Below are positions 8,137-17,326 of a stretch of 64,000 nucleotides of DNA, piece by piece (position 1 is the first letter of the stretch; every line of letters begins with the position of its first letter). Both the position numbers and the translations under genes were made by a program. Under the pieces are notes generated by a model, which saw only the letters and a list, made by a program, of their open reading frames with translations, ran no database searches and was not told the origin of the DNA. This stretch comes from Marinobacter antarcticus (GTDB taxonomy: Bacteria; Pseudomonadota; Gammaproteobacteria; Pseudomonadales; Oleiphilaceae), in contig NZ_FRAQ01000004.1 in assembly GCF_900142385.1 (NCBI RefSeq), positions 124,001 to 188,000 of the forward strand, in the 5' to 3' direction.

Positions 8137-9261
8137 CTCCGGTAGCATGGTTTTGGGGTCACGCTCGTAACGCTGGATCTCGTAGGGCACTCCCAGCTCC
8201 ACCCTCGCCAGAAATTCCCCTATATGCTCGAACGCCTCTTCCGCCTCCGGTAACAGTGGCGTAAACAGGTGCCACACATGAACCATGTCGGGCCAGGTTT
8301 CCACTTCCACCGGTGAGCCAGCCGCCTGTGCTTTTGCTACATACCGTTTGGCGTTTTCCAGCAGTAGCTCCGATTCACTGACGTGAATCAGTGTTGGCGG
8401 GAGGTTGTGGAGGTCTCCTCGCAGGGGTGAGACCGTTGGGCTGGTGGGCAATACCCGCATGCCCAGAATCGTTCCCCACCACAGCAGCGGCAGGGGTATG
8501 CGCGCCAGTTTCTCAACAGTTGGCCCCAGCATGGCATCGGTCTTCAGGTTGGCCCGGCTGCCGAGCGACGTGAGCATGAGCTCGGTAGAGGGCGACAGGG
8601 CAATAGCGGCATTCGGTGTTTGCAGACCCTGGTCTCGTATCCAGGCAATCAGCCCCAGGGTGTGACTGCCGCCGGCGGAGTCCCCGGCGACCACTACAAA
8701 ATCGGCCGGCGTCTTTTCGTCCGGGCCATTGTCAAGCAACCAACGGTAAGCCTGCTGGCAGTCGATAATTCCGTCCAGATAGCGATTTTCCGGCATTAGC
8801 CTGTAGTCAATGGCGAATACGCAGGCGTGGGCCAATCTCGACAGCCGGTCCGTGATAGTGCGATGACTTTTGGGGCTGCCGGCGACCCAGGAACCGCCGT
8901 GAATGTAGAGAATCCGGCGGTTGGGGTCTGATCCGGGTGCAATCACCCATTCCCCCTTGGGCGCGCCGTTTGCAGAGGGGCGGATTTCGGAGGCGAGTTC
9001 CAGGCCGTCGCTCATGCTATCCATGTGGCGTCGCAGGGCCTTTACCCGAGCCCGGCCACGGAGGCCTTCAACCGCTGTATGCATGCCCTTGACCTTTTCA
9101 AGCACTTGTTGGCGAGCCTCGCTTTGTTGCTGGGGGGTGGTCGTTTTGCGTTCATCACCGGCATCGTGTTTCCGGCGCAGGACAAACACCACTAAAGCCA
9201 ACAGTGCGACCATTACCAGGCCAAACCACATCATTGCGAACCAGGCGATTCCAAAAATCAT
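8122..9261 (-). CDS. Membrane-anchored alpha/beta hydrolase (hormone-sensitive lipase family)
   Basis: A 379-residue esterase/lipase with an N-terminal membrane helix (about residues 5-28, WFAMMWFGLVMVALLALVVF) followed by a positive run, so it is tethered to the inner membrane. Hormone-sensitive-lipase marks are the oxyanion motif YIHGGSW, the nucleophile elbow AGDSAGG (Ser195), and the histidine in DMVHVWHLF. I chose the ATG at 9261 because AAGGA lies six bases upstream; a TTG two codons earlier is less likely. Its start overlaps (ATGA) the stop of the decayed ADP-ribosylglycohydrolase frame, so the two were once coupled. Substrate is probably short acyl esters; not determined. Confidence 0.88.
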   Translation of the reverse strand: MIFGIAWFAMMWFGLVMVALLALVVFVLRRKHDAGDERKTTTPQQQSEARQQVLEKVKGMHTAVEGLRGRARVKALRRHMDSMSDGLELASEIRPSANGAPKGEWVIAPGSDPNRRILYIHGGSWVAGSPKSHRTITDRLSRLAHACVFAIDYRLMPENRYLDGIIDCQQAYRWLLDNGPDEKTPADFVVVAGDSAGGSHTLGLIAWIRDQGLQTPNAAIALSPSTELMLTSLGSRANLKTDAMLGPTVEKLARIPLPLLWWGTILGMRVLPTSPTVSPLRGDLHNLPPTLIHVSESELLLENAKRYVAKAQAAGSPVEVETWPDMVHVWHLFTPLLPEAEEAFEHIGEFLARVELGVPYEIQRYERDPKTMLPEGGVR

Positions 9262-9906
9262 GTGCAATCCTTGCGTGGTTTTACGGCAGCTCGCGGGTTA
9301 GCTGCCCATGTTTGGTTAACCAGCGTCTCAATATCTGTAAGGATAGCAGGAGCATCGGTTACCCGGGCCAGCCAGCTCAGGGGAATGCCGCGCTCTCCAC
9401 CAACGCCGAACAGGGCTTCCATCGCCGGCCCGATGATCCAGACCCGCCCGCAGGAATCTCCTTCACAATAAATATTGGCACGAACGGCTTCGGTAAAGCT
9501 ACGGGCATGGCTCAGGATATGAAAGATCACCGGCATGGCTTCGGGCAGATAACAGGTACGTCCATAAGTGTCGCCAGCCCCCGGAGCAGATGGTCCAGAA
9601 GTTGCGCGGCACAGCGGGCCCATGCCACCGCTTCGTCGTTGTGATTGGTCACCCGAACAGCCGCTTCTGTCATCTCCATCAGATTGCTTTTACCGCCATA
9701 GCTCGCAACCAGTGGTGGCAGTTTTGAGACCGCTGATAGTTGCATGTCGTCGGCGCCATAAATTCCGGTGACAGGCCGCCAACCTCATGAATGCGTTGAC
9801 TGTCGTACAGCCAGTGCAAGCCAAGACTGGCTGCGTCCGCAACCCAGCCGCCGACAAGGGCGTTGATGATGCGTGAGCGTTCCTCTGGCTTTGCTTCATG
9901 ACTCAT
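9258..9906 (-). pseudogene. Decayed ADP-ribosylglycohydrolase gene
   Basis: Three consecutive pieces in different frames match one protein family in order. From the ATG at 9906 (good site AGGAGG upstream) comes the N-terminus with INALVGGWVADAASLGLHWL. Near 9745-9590 in another frame is SKLPPLVASYGG and AAVRVTNHNDEAVAWARC. From about 9600 down to the stop at 9258 is LPEAMPVIFHILSHA, CEGDSCGRVWIIGPAME and GIPLSWLARVTDAP. Members are usually about 300-370 residues; roughly 215 codons remain, so about 100-150 middle residues are lost as well as at least two frame changes. The C-terminal GDS-GR-type metal site is still legible. Decay appears recent because each remnant is well conserved. A sequencing error could explain a frame change but not the missing middle. 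Confidence 0.82.
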
Positions 9907-10056
9907 GTGGCTGCCTCCTGACGGATTGGTCTTTGTATGCAAGTATAAACCGTCTCAGAACAGGACATTCATAAGATTGCTTTGTGCGTCCCACCTTCTA
10001 CCCAGCCAGAAACGAAAAAGGGCACATCCGAAGATGTACCCTAAATCATTGAAATA

Positions 10057-10133
<77 letters not shown>

Positions 10134-10281
10134 ATTTGCTAATTACTGCCTTTTCAAAGCCGGACTTTGAAGGCATTGGCCAAAGAGACTTAAAGAGGAA
10201 TCTCAGTGGCTTAGCGGGAGCGAAGTCTACACTAGCCCAGATCAAAAATAAACAGGCATTGTGGGATTCGCTCCCGGATTT
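10134..10281. other. Intergenic spacer with a spaced inverted repeat
   Basis: GGGAGCGAA (10216-10224) and TTCGCTCCC (10267-10275) are exact reverse complements 42 bases apart. They lie between the end of the flavoprotein gene and the tRNA. No T-run adjoins them in the right place for a standard terminator; function is unclear. Confidence 0.35.
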
Positions 10282-11925
10282 TTAGCGAAGCTTTGTTTCT
10301 CTGAGTTGCTGAACAAACTTTGGCGGATCAAAGCTATACGGTTGAGATTCCGCCCAGTATTTGTCGAAGACCGCCATGCCGGTTTTGCCCTCAAGCAGCG
10401 CGCCGGGAGCCAGAAAGGGGAACAGGTCATTGTAAGAGTGTACCTCTGTTTTCGATACCCGGCGTATTATGTGCTCAGGCCCCAGCTCACCAGGATGGCG
10501 CAGGCCTGATGCTTCCAGCAGGTTTTGCAGGGCCTCCAGGGTGTTTTTGTGGAAGTTGTACACCCTCTCGCTTTTGTCTTTCACGTCAAGTTTGCTGCTT
10601 CTTCTGGGGTCCTGAGTGGCAACACCGCTGGGGCAGCGGCCGGTATGGCAGTTCAGAGCCTGAATGCAGCCCAGTGAAAACATGTAGCCGCGGGCCGCGT
10701 TGCACCAGTCAGCACCCAGAGCAAGCGTGCGCGCAATATTAAAGGCAGAGGTTATTTTGCCGGCGGCGCCGATGGAGATATCTTCTCTGAGATTGGTGCC
10801 TACTAGAGTGTTGTGTACAAGCAGCAGTGCTTCTGTCATCGGCGTGCCAATACGGTTGATGAATTCCAGTGGCGCTGCGCCGGTGCCACCTTCGCCGCCA
10901 TCTATAACAATAAAGTCTGGTTTGCGTCCGGTTTCAAGCATGGCTTTAACTATGGCAAACCACTCCCAGGGATGGCCGATAGCCAGCTTGAATCCTACCG
11001 GTTTGCCTCCGGACAGATCGCGGAGCTGGTCCAGAAACTCAAGCAATTCAATGGGAGTTGAAAAGGCTGAGTGCTGCGCGGGGGAGACGCAGTCTTCGCC
11101 TACGGATACGCCACGGGCTTCGGCAATTTCCGGTGTTACCTTGGCGCCAGGGAGGATGCCGCCATGGCCGGGCTTTGCACCCTGAGATAGTTTGACCTCT
11201 ATCATTTTTACCTGATCAAGCGTGGCATTTTTCTCGAACATTTCGGGGTTGAATGAGCCATCTTTGTTCCGGCAGCCGAAGTAGCCCGAGCCTATTTCCC
11301 AAACCAGATCGCCTCCTGGTTGCCTGTGATAGCGCGATATAGAGCCCTCTCCCGTGTCGTGATAGAAGTCGCCCATCTTGGCGCCTGTATTCAGGCTGAG
11401 AATGGCGTTGGCAGAAAGGGACCCGAAACTCATGGCGGAAATGTTGAAAACGCTTGCGCTATAGGGTTTGGCGCAGCGTGAGCCGATCTGAATGCGAAAG
11501 TTGCTGTCTGCAATTTTTGAGGGTTTTAGTGAGTGGTTTATCCACTCAAAACCTTCTTCGTACATTCCCAGTTGCGAGCCGAAGGGGCGCTTGTCCAGCG
11601 CGTTTTTGGCGCGCTGGTAAATGATGGTGCGCTGTTCTCTGGAGAAGGGCTGTTCTTCTGTATCTGACTGGATAAAGTATTGTCGAATCTCAGGTCCTAT
11701 TGATTCAAACAGGTAGCGGAAGTGCACCATGATGGGGTAGTTGCGGCTGATCGTGTGCTTTCTCTGCAGTATGTCGTAGGTGCCAAGAATGACCAAAGCA
11801 CCGAATATGCCAGGGAAAAGATACCCCGTCTCAAAGTGCAGGCTGAGCGCCAGTGAAACAATAAAGCCTGTAATGCTTGTAACGTAGGCTGAGTAGCGCA
11901 TCGGGAAAGTGGTTGTTTTCTCCAT
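10282..11925 (-). CDS. FMN-binding glutamate-synthase-like protein with membrane anchor
   Basis: A 547-residue protein. The first about 60 residues hold two hydrophobic segments (TSITGFIVSLALSL and FPGIFGALVILGTY). The rest is the FMN/Fe-S synthase domain of glutamate synthase: QGAKPGHGGILPGAKVTPEI, IDGGEGGTGAAPLEF, and the cysteine cluster GCIQALNCHTGRCPSGVA that binds a 3Fe-4S cluster in GltB. There is no glutaminase domain or GltD partner nearby. It therefore belongs to the short, stand-alone GltB2-like branch whose substrate is not settled; it is not a complete glutamate synthase. It is expressed alone, divergent from the BCCT transporter. Confidence 0.88.
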   Translation of the reverse strand: MEKTTTFPMRYSAYVTSITGFIVSLALSLHFETGYLFPGIFGALVILGTYDILQRKHTISRNYPIMVHFRYLFESIGPEIRQYFIQSDTEEQPFSREQRTIIYQRAKNALDKRPFGSQLGMYEEGFEWINHSLKPSKIADSNFRIQIGSRCAKPYSASVFNISAMSFGSLSANAILSLNTGAKMGDFYHDTGEGSISRYHRQPGGDLVWEIGSGYFGCRNKDGSFNPEMFEKNATLDQVKMIEVKLSQGAKPGHGGILPGAKVTPEIAEARGVSVGEDCVSPAQHSAFSTPIELLEFLDQLRDLSGGKPVGFKLAIGHPWEWFAIVKAMLETGRKPDFIVIDGGEGGTGAAPLEFINRIGTPMTEALLLVHNTLVGTNLREDISIGAAGKITSAFNIARTLALGADWCNAARGYMFSLGCIQALNCHTGRCPSGVATQDPRRSSKLDVKDKSERVYNFHKNTLEALQNLLEASGLRHPGELGPEHIIRRVSKTEVHSYNDLFPFLAPGALLEGKTGMAVFDKYWAESQPYSFDPPKFVQQLRETKLR

Positions 11926-12096
11926 GAATATCTCGTGTGGCTCCGTAAAATCTATGGGTGGCGTTGATAAATCTACTGCTGCGAAGTATATCGTTACGAC
12001 GACTAACTGATATCCGATTGATCGGTTTTTTATCCTTCAGCGCTTAGATTTTGGTCTATTCTTGAGATTGAATCCCAGAAATATAGTGTCTTTGAT

Positions 12097-12112
12097 GTTT
12101 TGAACTCAAAAC
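12097..12112. promoter_or_regulatory. Inverted repeat upstream of BCCT transporter
   Basis: GTTTTGA (12097-12103) and TCAAAAC (12106-12112) form a perfect 7-bp dyad with a 2-base centre in the divergent gap, about 84 bases before the BCCT start. It is a plausible operator for an osmotic or choline-responsive regulator, but no regulator gene adjoins it. Confidence 0.4.
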
Positions 12113-12195
12113 ATTATTATGGCGCGCCTGCAATGTTTGAATCCAGATCATGAAGGGTTTTCGGTACTAAATTCAGAATCAGGAGGCGCCAACAC

Positions 12196-13788
12196 GTGGG
12201 CGACGTAGTTAAAGACGAATATCAAACGGATTACGTGGCCGGCCAGGACAATATCAATCCGTTCGGGCTGGATCTCCACGCACCGGTATTTCCGATTACG
12301 GCAATACTGGTTGTGCTATTTGTAGTGGGAACTCTCATGTTCCCCGCAGAGGCGAAATCGCTTCTGGACGGGGCGAAGTGGGATATTATTGCTACATTTG
12401 ACTGGTTTTTCCTGCTCAGTGCGAACATTTTTGTGGTGGTTTGCTTTGCATTGATCGTAATGCCAGTGGGTAAGATTCGCCTTGGCGGTATGGATGCCAA
12501 GCCGGATTTCTCCACTATTTCCTGGTTTTCCATGCTGTTCGCAGCGGGTATGGGGATTGGTCTGATGTTCTGGGCAGTTGCGGAGCCGACTGCGTATTTC
12601 ACCGGTTGGTACGAAACGCCGTTCAACGTTGAGGCAAACACCCCGGCGGCAGCCGATCTCGCCATGGGCGCGACCATTTACCACTGGGGTCTTCATCCCT
12701 GGGCGATCTACGCCATTGTAGCGCTCTCATTAGCGTTCTTTTCGTTCAACAAGGGTATGCCGCTGACTATTCGTTCGGCTTTCTTCCCACTGCTTAAGGA
12801 TAAAGTCTGGGGCTGGCCTGGACATATCATTGATATTCTTGCGGTGGTTGCGACTATTTTCGGTCTGGCGACATCCCTCGGTTTCGGTGCTCAACAGGCG
12901 GCCGCTGGCATGAATTACCTGTTTGATACGGGCGCTGGAACCAATGTGCAGATGGCGATCATCGTTGGCGTGAGTGCGGTTGCTCTGGTATCGGTGCTCC
13001 GTGGCCTGGACGGCGGCGTGAAGGTGCTGAGTAACATCAACATGGCACTGGCGGGCCTTCTGCTGCTCTTTATCATTTTCGCCGGTCCGACTATGAAAAT
13101 TCTGGAAACCTTATGGGTTACTTCATCCAGCTATGTCGGCAACATCATTCCCCTGAGCAACCCGTTTGGTCGTGAAGATGAGGCCTGGTTCCAGGGTTGG
13201 ACTGTGTTCTACTGGGCATGGTGGATCTCCTGGTCACCGTTCGTAGGCATGTTTATCGCTCGTGTGTCCAAGGGACGTACCGTTCGGGAGTTCATTACAG
13301 CGGTTCTGATCGTTCCTACTGTGATAAGCGTGGTTTGGATGAGTGCCTTTGGTGGCTCAGCACTGGAGCAGATTCAGAATGGTATTGGCGAGCTTGCCAA
13401 GAATGGCCTCACAGATGTGTCGCTGGCCATGTTCCAGATGTTCGCCAATCTGCCGCTGACCGAGGTTATTTCGTTCGTTGGCATTATTCTGGTGCTGGTG
13501 TTCTTCGTAACCTCCTCGGATTCCGGGTCGCTGGTTATCGATAGCATCACCGCTGGTGGTAAGACGGATGCGCCCACTGCCCAGCGTGTTTTCTGGGTAG
13601 TCATGGAAGGCGCGATTGCCGCAGCTCTGATTTTTGGTGGTGGTGAAGACGCCCTCGGAGCGATTCAGGCAACCGCGATCATGGCGGGTCTGCCCTTTAC
13701 AGCTATTCTTCTGGTGATGACATGGGGGTTGCTGAAAGGCCTGACCCATGAGCGTAAGTTGCTGATCTCCAGGGGCGAGATGACGTAA
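12196..13788 (+). CDS. BCCT-family osmolyte transporter (betaine/choline/carnitine/ectoine)
   Basis: A 530-residue inner-membrane transporter with about twelve hydrophobic helices. It has the BCCT signature in helix 8 (YWAWWISWSPFVGMFIARVS), the earlier stretch AAGMGIGLMFWAVAEP, and the late VTSSDSGSLVIDSI. It starts at the GTG at 12196 with AGGAGG nine bases upstream. BCCT carriers take up glycine betaine, choline, ectoine or related solutes with sodium or protons under osmotic stress; which one is not decided by sequence alone. It is short at both termini compared with BetT-type proteins that carry long C-terminal osmosensory tails. A strong terminator follows. Confidence 0.95.
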   Translation: MGDVVKDEYQTDYVAGQDNINPFGLDLHAPVFPITAILVVLFVVGTLMFPAEAKSLLDGAKWDIIATFDWFFLLSANIFVVVCFALIVMPVGKIRLGGMDAKPDFSTISWFSMLFAAGMGIGLMFWAVAEPTAYFTGWYETPFNVEANTPAAADLAMGATIYHWGLHPWAIYAIVALSLAFFSFNKGMPLTIRSAFFPLLKDKVWGWPGHIIDILAVVATIFGLATSLGFGAQQAAAGMNYLFDTGAGTNVQMAIIVGVSAVALVSVLRGLDGGVKVLSNINMALAGLLLLFIIFAGPTMKILETLWVTSSSYVGNIIPLSNPFGREDEAWFQGWTVFYWAWWISWSPFVGMFIARVSKGRTVREFITAVLIVPTVISVVWMSAFGGSALEQIQNGIGELAKNGLTDVSLAMFQMFANLPLTEVISFVGIILVLVFFVTSSDSGSLVIDSITAGGKTDAPTAQRVFWVVMEGAIAAALIFGGGEDALGAIQATAIMAGLPFTAILLVMTWGLLKGLTHERKLLISRGEMT

Positions 13789-13806
13789 GCAACGATGCAT
13801 AAAAAA

Positions 13807-13832
13807 ACCGGAGCTTTGGCTCCGGTTTTTTT
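13807..13832. terminator. Bidirectional rho-independent terminator
   Basis: CCGGAGC (13808-13814) and GCTCCGG (13819-13825) form a 7-bp stem with a TTTG loop, flanked by seven A on the left and seven T on the right. It serves the BCCT gene and, on the other strand, the ATP-grasp gene that converges on it. Confidence 0.92.
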
Positions 13833-13883
13833 ATGCTCATCATTCAGAAAAGCAAAAAGCTCAAAGCGAATTTTGCTTGCAGC

Positions 13884-14831
13884 TCAGAGACTCGCAAAGG
13901 TCTCCATCGCATAGTTTGCACGCTCTCTGGGTGTAAAGTGAGGGCGCTTGAGGCTTTCAACCGCGCGTAACCTTGGCAGCAGACCGCGGCCATTTGCCAT
14001 CTGGATGGCAAGGCCCGGTCGCGCGTTGAGCTCGAGCAGCAGTGGGCCTTGATGGGCATCGACGACAAGGTCTACGCCCATATAACCCAAGCCGGTTGCC
14101 TCGTAGCAGCGCGATGCCATTTCGAGCATCTCTTCCCAGTCCTCAATATCGATGTTTTGCAGGGCCAGACCAGTATCCGGATGAAGCGTAATTGGCCGGT
14201 TAAACTGAACCGCGTTGAGGCTTTTACCCGTGCCAATATCAAGACCTACACCTACAGCACCCTGGTGCAAGTTGGCCTTGCCATCCGATGCGGTGGTTGC
14301 AAGCCGCAGCATGGCCATAACCGGATACCCCCGAAATACGATAATCCGAATATCAGGAACACCCTGGTGGGAATAACGAGCCAATGATGGCGCTGATTCC
14401 ACCAGGTCTTCAACGATGGCAACGTCCGGGGTTCCTGCCAGAGAGTAGAGCCCGGCAAGAATGTTGGTCAGGTGCCGTTCCAGCACGGGTGTACCCACAC
14501 GGGCTCCGGATGCTTTGATAAAGGAATCCTCATCCCGGCCGGTGATCACGGTAATGCCTTTGCCGCCAGAGCCCTTTGCAGGCTTGATGGCAAAGCCCAC
14601 GAGCCCCTCAGCCATTTCCCTGAAGTGGGAAATCTCGTGCTGTTGCTTTACAACCTGCAGGAGTTTCGGGGTTTTAACACCATACTCTGCAACAACCAGC
14701 TTCGTTTTGAGCTTGTTGTCTACCAGCGGATAGGACGAGCGCTCGTTATAACGCGCGATATAGTCCACGTTGCGCCGGTTCATGTTCAGCATGCCCAGCC
14801 GGTTCAGCGAGCGCGGGGAGATCCAGTCCAT
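13884..14831 (-). CDS. ATP-grasp alpha-L-glutamate-ligase-like protein
   Basis: A 315-residue RimK-like ATP-grasp protein. Visible are the start MDWISPRSLNRLGMLNMNRR, the ATP-binding lysine and glycine loop KPAKGSGGKGITVITGRD, and the C-terminal metal site DLVVDAHQGPLLLELNARPG. Family members of this kind lie in an operon with a membrane-bound inactive transglutaminase and a periplasmic retropepsin-like protein, exactly as here. They are predicted to add glutamate or another amino acid to an unknown acceptor in the cytoplasm. The gene begins two bases after the preceding stop. Ligase activity is inferred from the fold; the acceptor is unknown. Confidence 0.88.
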   Translation of the reverse strand: MDWISPRSLNRLGMLNMNRRNVDYIARYNERSSYPLVDNKLKTKLVVAEYGVKTPKLLQVVKQQHEISHFREMAEGLVGFAIKPAKGSGGKGITVITGRDEDSFIKASGARVGTPVLERHLTNILAGLYSLAGTPDVAIVEDLVESAPSLARYSHQGVPDIRIIVFRGYPVMAMLRLATTASDGKANLHQGAVGVGLDIGTGKSLNAVQFNRPITLHPDTGLALQNIDIEDWEEMLEMASRCYEATGLGYMGVDLVVDAHQGPLLLELNARPGLAIQMANGRGLLPRLRAVESLKRPHFTPRERANYAMETFASL

Positions 14832-14832
14832 A

Positions 14833-16350
14833 TCAGTCGTAGACCTTCATTGGCGTAAAACGTCTAAGCTCGCTGAGCTTGTAGCCGGTGTATTGGCCCA
14901 TCAGAAGAATCACTCCCAGAATCGCAAGGTGCAGCTCGGGGAAGTTGAATGTCAGGTGGCCCGCCAAGGGTGCGCTCATCAGTAAATAGGCACAGATAGC
15001 TACGAAAAGGCTGCCGGAACCCTGCACCAGAACTTCCTGTCCACCCTCTTCTTCCCAGAGAATGGACATGCGCTCAATGGTCCAGGCGATGATGACCATC
15101 GGGAAGAAGGTTACAGTCATGCCGGTATTGAAGCCCATCTGATAACCAAAGATGCTGAGACCTGCGGTAATAAAAATGACCAGAATGATCAGTGCTGATA
15201 TACGGGATACCAGCAGAAGGTTCAGGCTTGAGAGATATCCCCGCATCGTCAGGCCAATGGCAACCACTGACAGGAAGGCAATAAGGCCGGGTATCAAAGT
15301 TGTTTGAACAAAGGCAACGGCAATTAGCACCGGCATGAAGGTGCCTGAAGTGCGAATGCCGATCACAATACGCATGAATGCAACCACGAGCGCCCCGAGT
15401 GGCAGCAGAAGAAGCATGCGGAACATGCTTTGTTCTTCAATGGGAAGTTCATAGAAGCTCAGAAAACCCAGGCCATTTCCATCAGATTGCATGGCTGCCA
15501 GCTGCAGGGCTGGTATGGTTTGCCGGAGCATTGAGAAGCTGACCTCGGAATTGCCGCCCCCAACGACATCAAGCAATGACTCCGATCCCTGTCGCCAGAG
15601 CAGGAGGTCTTCCGGTACGCCTTGGGCAGCGGTTTTCGGATTAAGCGTTAGCCATTGTTCCCCGTTGTAGATCTGCAGGAAAGGTGTCAATTGTTGGCGC
15701 CTGCGAGCGTCTTCAAGCTTCAGGCCGTCAGCGGTCCGGGCTGGAATTCCTGAGTGGTTCAGCATGTCGACCAGCAATTGCAGATAATTTTCCTCGGCAA
15801 CCAACAGAGTCGTGTTCTGAACGCGTGTATCTGGCTGCATCAGCCGAATCAGTTCCCGCGTCATGCTCTCAGGTGTACTGGAGCGTGCCTTAGCCTGAGC
15901 CAGAATTTCTCGAACAGCCGTTGCTTGGGGCTCTTCCCAGAAGAGTCTTTGGGTCTTTGGCGGTTCGGACGGTGGCGTAGGTTCAGCACTCGGGTCGGGT
16001 ATGAACTGCGCTTTGAAGTACAAGGTTTGCGGGCCGGATACTTCACGCTTTGTCCACTCTGCACGCCGACTACCGGATTTATCAATAATCGAAAAGCCAT
16101 AACCCGGAGAAGCGGCCTGTTCTGTAAGAATCCGGAACCCGGGCGGCTGTTCGGGAACCTTCAGGCTCGCCACAACGGGTTCATTTGCGCCATCAAAATC
16201 AACCCGGGCTTCCACCATCCAGACCGGGCGCTGATCACCGGTTAGCCAGGGAATCCCAAGCTCTATGTGCCGCCATACGGCAAGTGAAATTCCCGCAGAA
16301 ATGAGCAGGAAAACAGCAATATAAAACGGCAGGCGGGAGGGGGTAGTCAC
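14833..16350 (-). CDS. Inactive transglutaminase fused to seven membrane helices
   Basis: A 505-residue protein with a GTG start sharing one base with the upstream TAG stop. An N-terminal membrane helix is followed by a periplasmic transglutaminase-like domain (LIRLMQPDTRVQNTTLLVAE, LLVDMLNHSGIPARTADGLK) that lacks the usual catalytic cysteine. A C-terminal block of about seven helices begins near MFRMLLLLPLGALVVAFMRI. It matches the '7TM plus inactive transglutaminase' family (called RloB in Pseudomonas). It lies between the retropepsin-like lipoprotein and the ATP-grasp gene, suggesting a membrane scaffold that links the periplasmic protease to the cytoplasmic ligase. That role is inference. 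Confidence 0.88.
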   Translation of the reverse strand: MTTPSRLPFYIAVFLLISAGISLAVWRHIELGIPWLTGDQRPVWMVEARVDFDGANEPVVASLKVPEQPPGFRILTEQAASPGYGFSIIDKSGSRRAEWTKREVSGPQTLYFKAQFIPDPSAEPTPPSEPPKTQRLFWEEPQATAVREILAQAKARSSTPESMTRELIRLMQPDTRVQNTTLLVAEENYLQLLVDMLNHSGIPARTADGLKLEDARRRQQLTPFLQIYNGEQWLTLNPKTAAQGVPEDLLLWRQGSESLLDVVGGGNSEVSFSMLRQTIPALQLAAMQSDGNGLGFLSFYELPIEEQSMFRMLLLLPLGALVVAFMRIVIGIRTSGTFMPVLIAVAFVQTTLIPGLIAFLSVVAIGLTMRGYLSSLNLLLVSRISALIILVIFITAGLSIFGYQMGFNTGMTVTFFPMVIIAWTIERMSILWEEEGGQEVLVQGSGSLFVAICAYLLMSAPLAGHLTFNFPELHLAILGVILLMGQYTGYKLSELRRFTPMKVYD

Positions 16351-17150
16351 TATTTTTCCCCGTTGTCATTGTCGGTCTGGAGCGATTCGGGCAGTTCCGT
16401 GGCGTATTCCTTGCCGACATCAATCAGCATCACATCCCGGAGTACGTTACGGCCAATGAGAGCCTGATAGGTCAGGTTACTTCTGTCTGCCAAGGTAAAT
16501 TCAGCCACCTGTTGATGATCGCCGATTGAGAACTGAAGCTCCACAACCACACGCCGTTCTGCACCGTCTGCGCTGGCCTGGATTACTTTTACGCGCCGTG
16601 AAATTTCCTTCTCAAGGGTTATGAAGTCGTCTGCACCAGGTACGGGTACATCAAAGCGAACCCAGTTACTTCCATCGCGCTCAAAGCGGGTGATGTTGCG
16701 CGCGTCGATAGAAGAGGTTTCCGCCCCGCTATCAATGCGCGCTTTGTAGATCAGCCCAGGACCTGCCAGGTAAAAGTTTTCAACCTCGCCAACAATTACC
16801 TTCCCTTTAAGCCGGTCAGTCCTGCCTTTTGTTTTATCAGCTGCAGGGCAGGCTTTCTGCTCCTGCACAGGAGGGCAGGAAGGCTTGGCAACCTGGGTTG
16901 CAATAGCATCCAGCACTTTCTGAGTGGCTGCTTCGTTGTGTTCGAGAACCTTCTCATGGCGAACCGTTGCGTTGTTCTCCATGGTTACCAGTGTCGCACG
17001 CTGGCTTTGAACTGAAGTGTTCAGTTCGCCCAGGCCGGCTTTAGGAACCATGAAATATCTGTCTGCCGAGCATCCCGTCAGCAGAACAGTGCCTGCAAGC
17101 ACAATAACGGAGAATGTCGATAGACCAGCTCGCAATCGCTTAGAACACAT
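16350..17150 (-). CDS. Retropepsin-like aspartic protease lipoprotein (RloA-type; formerly 'zinc protease')
   Basis: The protein is 266 residues from the ATG at 17150, which AGGGG precedes. It is a lipoprotein: signal then LTGC with Cys27 and Ser at +2, which favours the outer membrane. After a coiled, alanine-rich linker comes the domain VGEVENFYLAG...YKARIDSGAETSSIDA, with the retropepsin DSG triad (Asp140). The family was long annotated as an ATP-dependent zinc protease linked to RimK; later work treats it as an aspartic protease. It leads the three-gene operon. A longer in-frame start at 17195 would spoil the lipoprotein signal. Substrate unknown. Confidence 0.88.
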   Translation of the reverse strand: MCSKRLRAGLSTFSVIVLAGTVLLTGCSADRYFMVPKAGLGELNTSVQSQRATLVTMENNATVRHEKVLEHNEAATQKVLDAIATQVAKPSCPPVQEQKACPAADKTKGRTDRLKGKVIVGEVENFYLAGPGLIYKARIDSGAETSSIDARNITRFERDGSNWVRFDVPVPGADDFITLEKEISRRVKVIQASADGAERRVVVELQFSIGDHQQVAEFTLADRSNLTYQALIGRNVLRDVMLIDVGKEYATELPESLQTDNDNGEK

Positions 17151-17326
17151 GAAAAACCCCTGAGCCGGTAGCCGGTCACGCCCGGAATAAGGCAAATGTG
17201 ACGGTATGAAAGTTTATGATGGAGAATATCCGGAGCGGGAGTATACAACAACTGACCTTTGTATTTGCTTTACAGTTGGTTAAGGGGACTTTGTTGTGCG
17301 CGTTTGTTATCCGTGCAGGTATCTGT

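Noticed and set aside
12014..12031. CCGATTGATCGG followed by TTTTTT
   Set aside because: Looks like a small terminator but lies in a divergent promoter region with no gene ending there, and the stem is only 4-5 bp.
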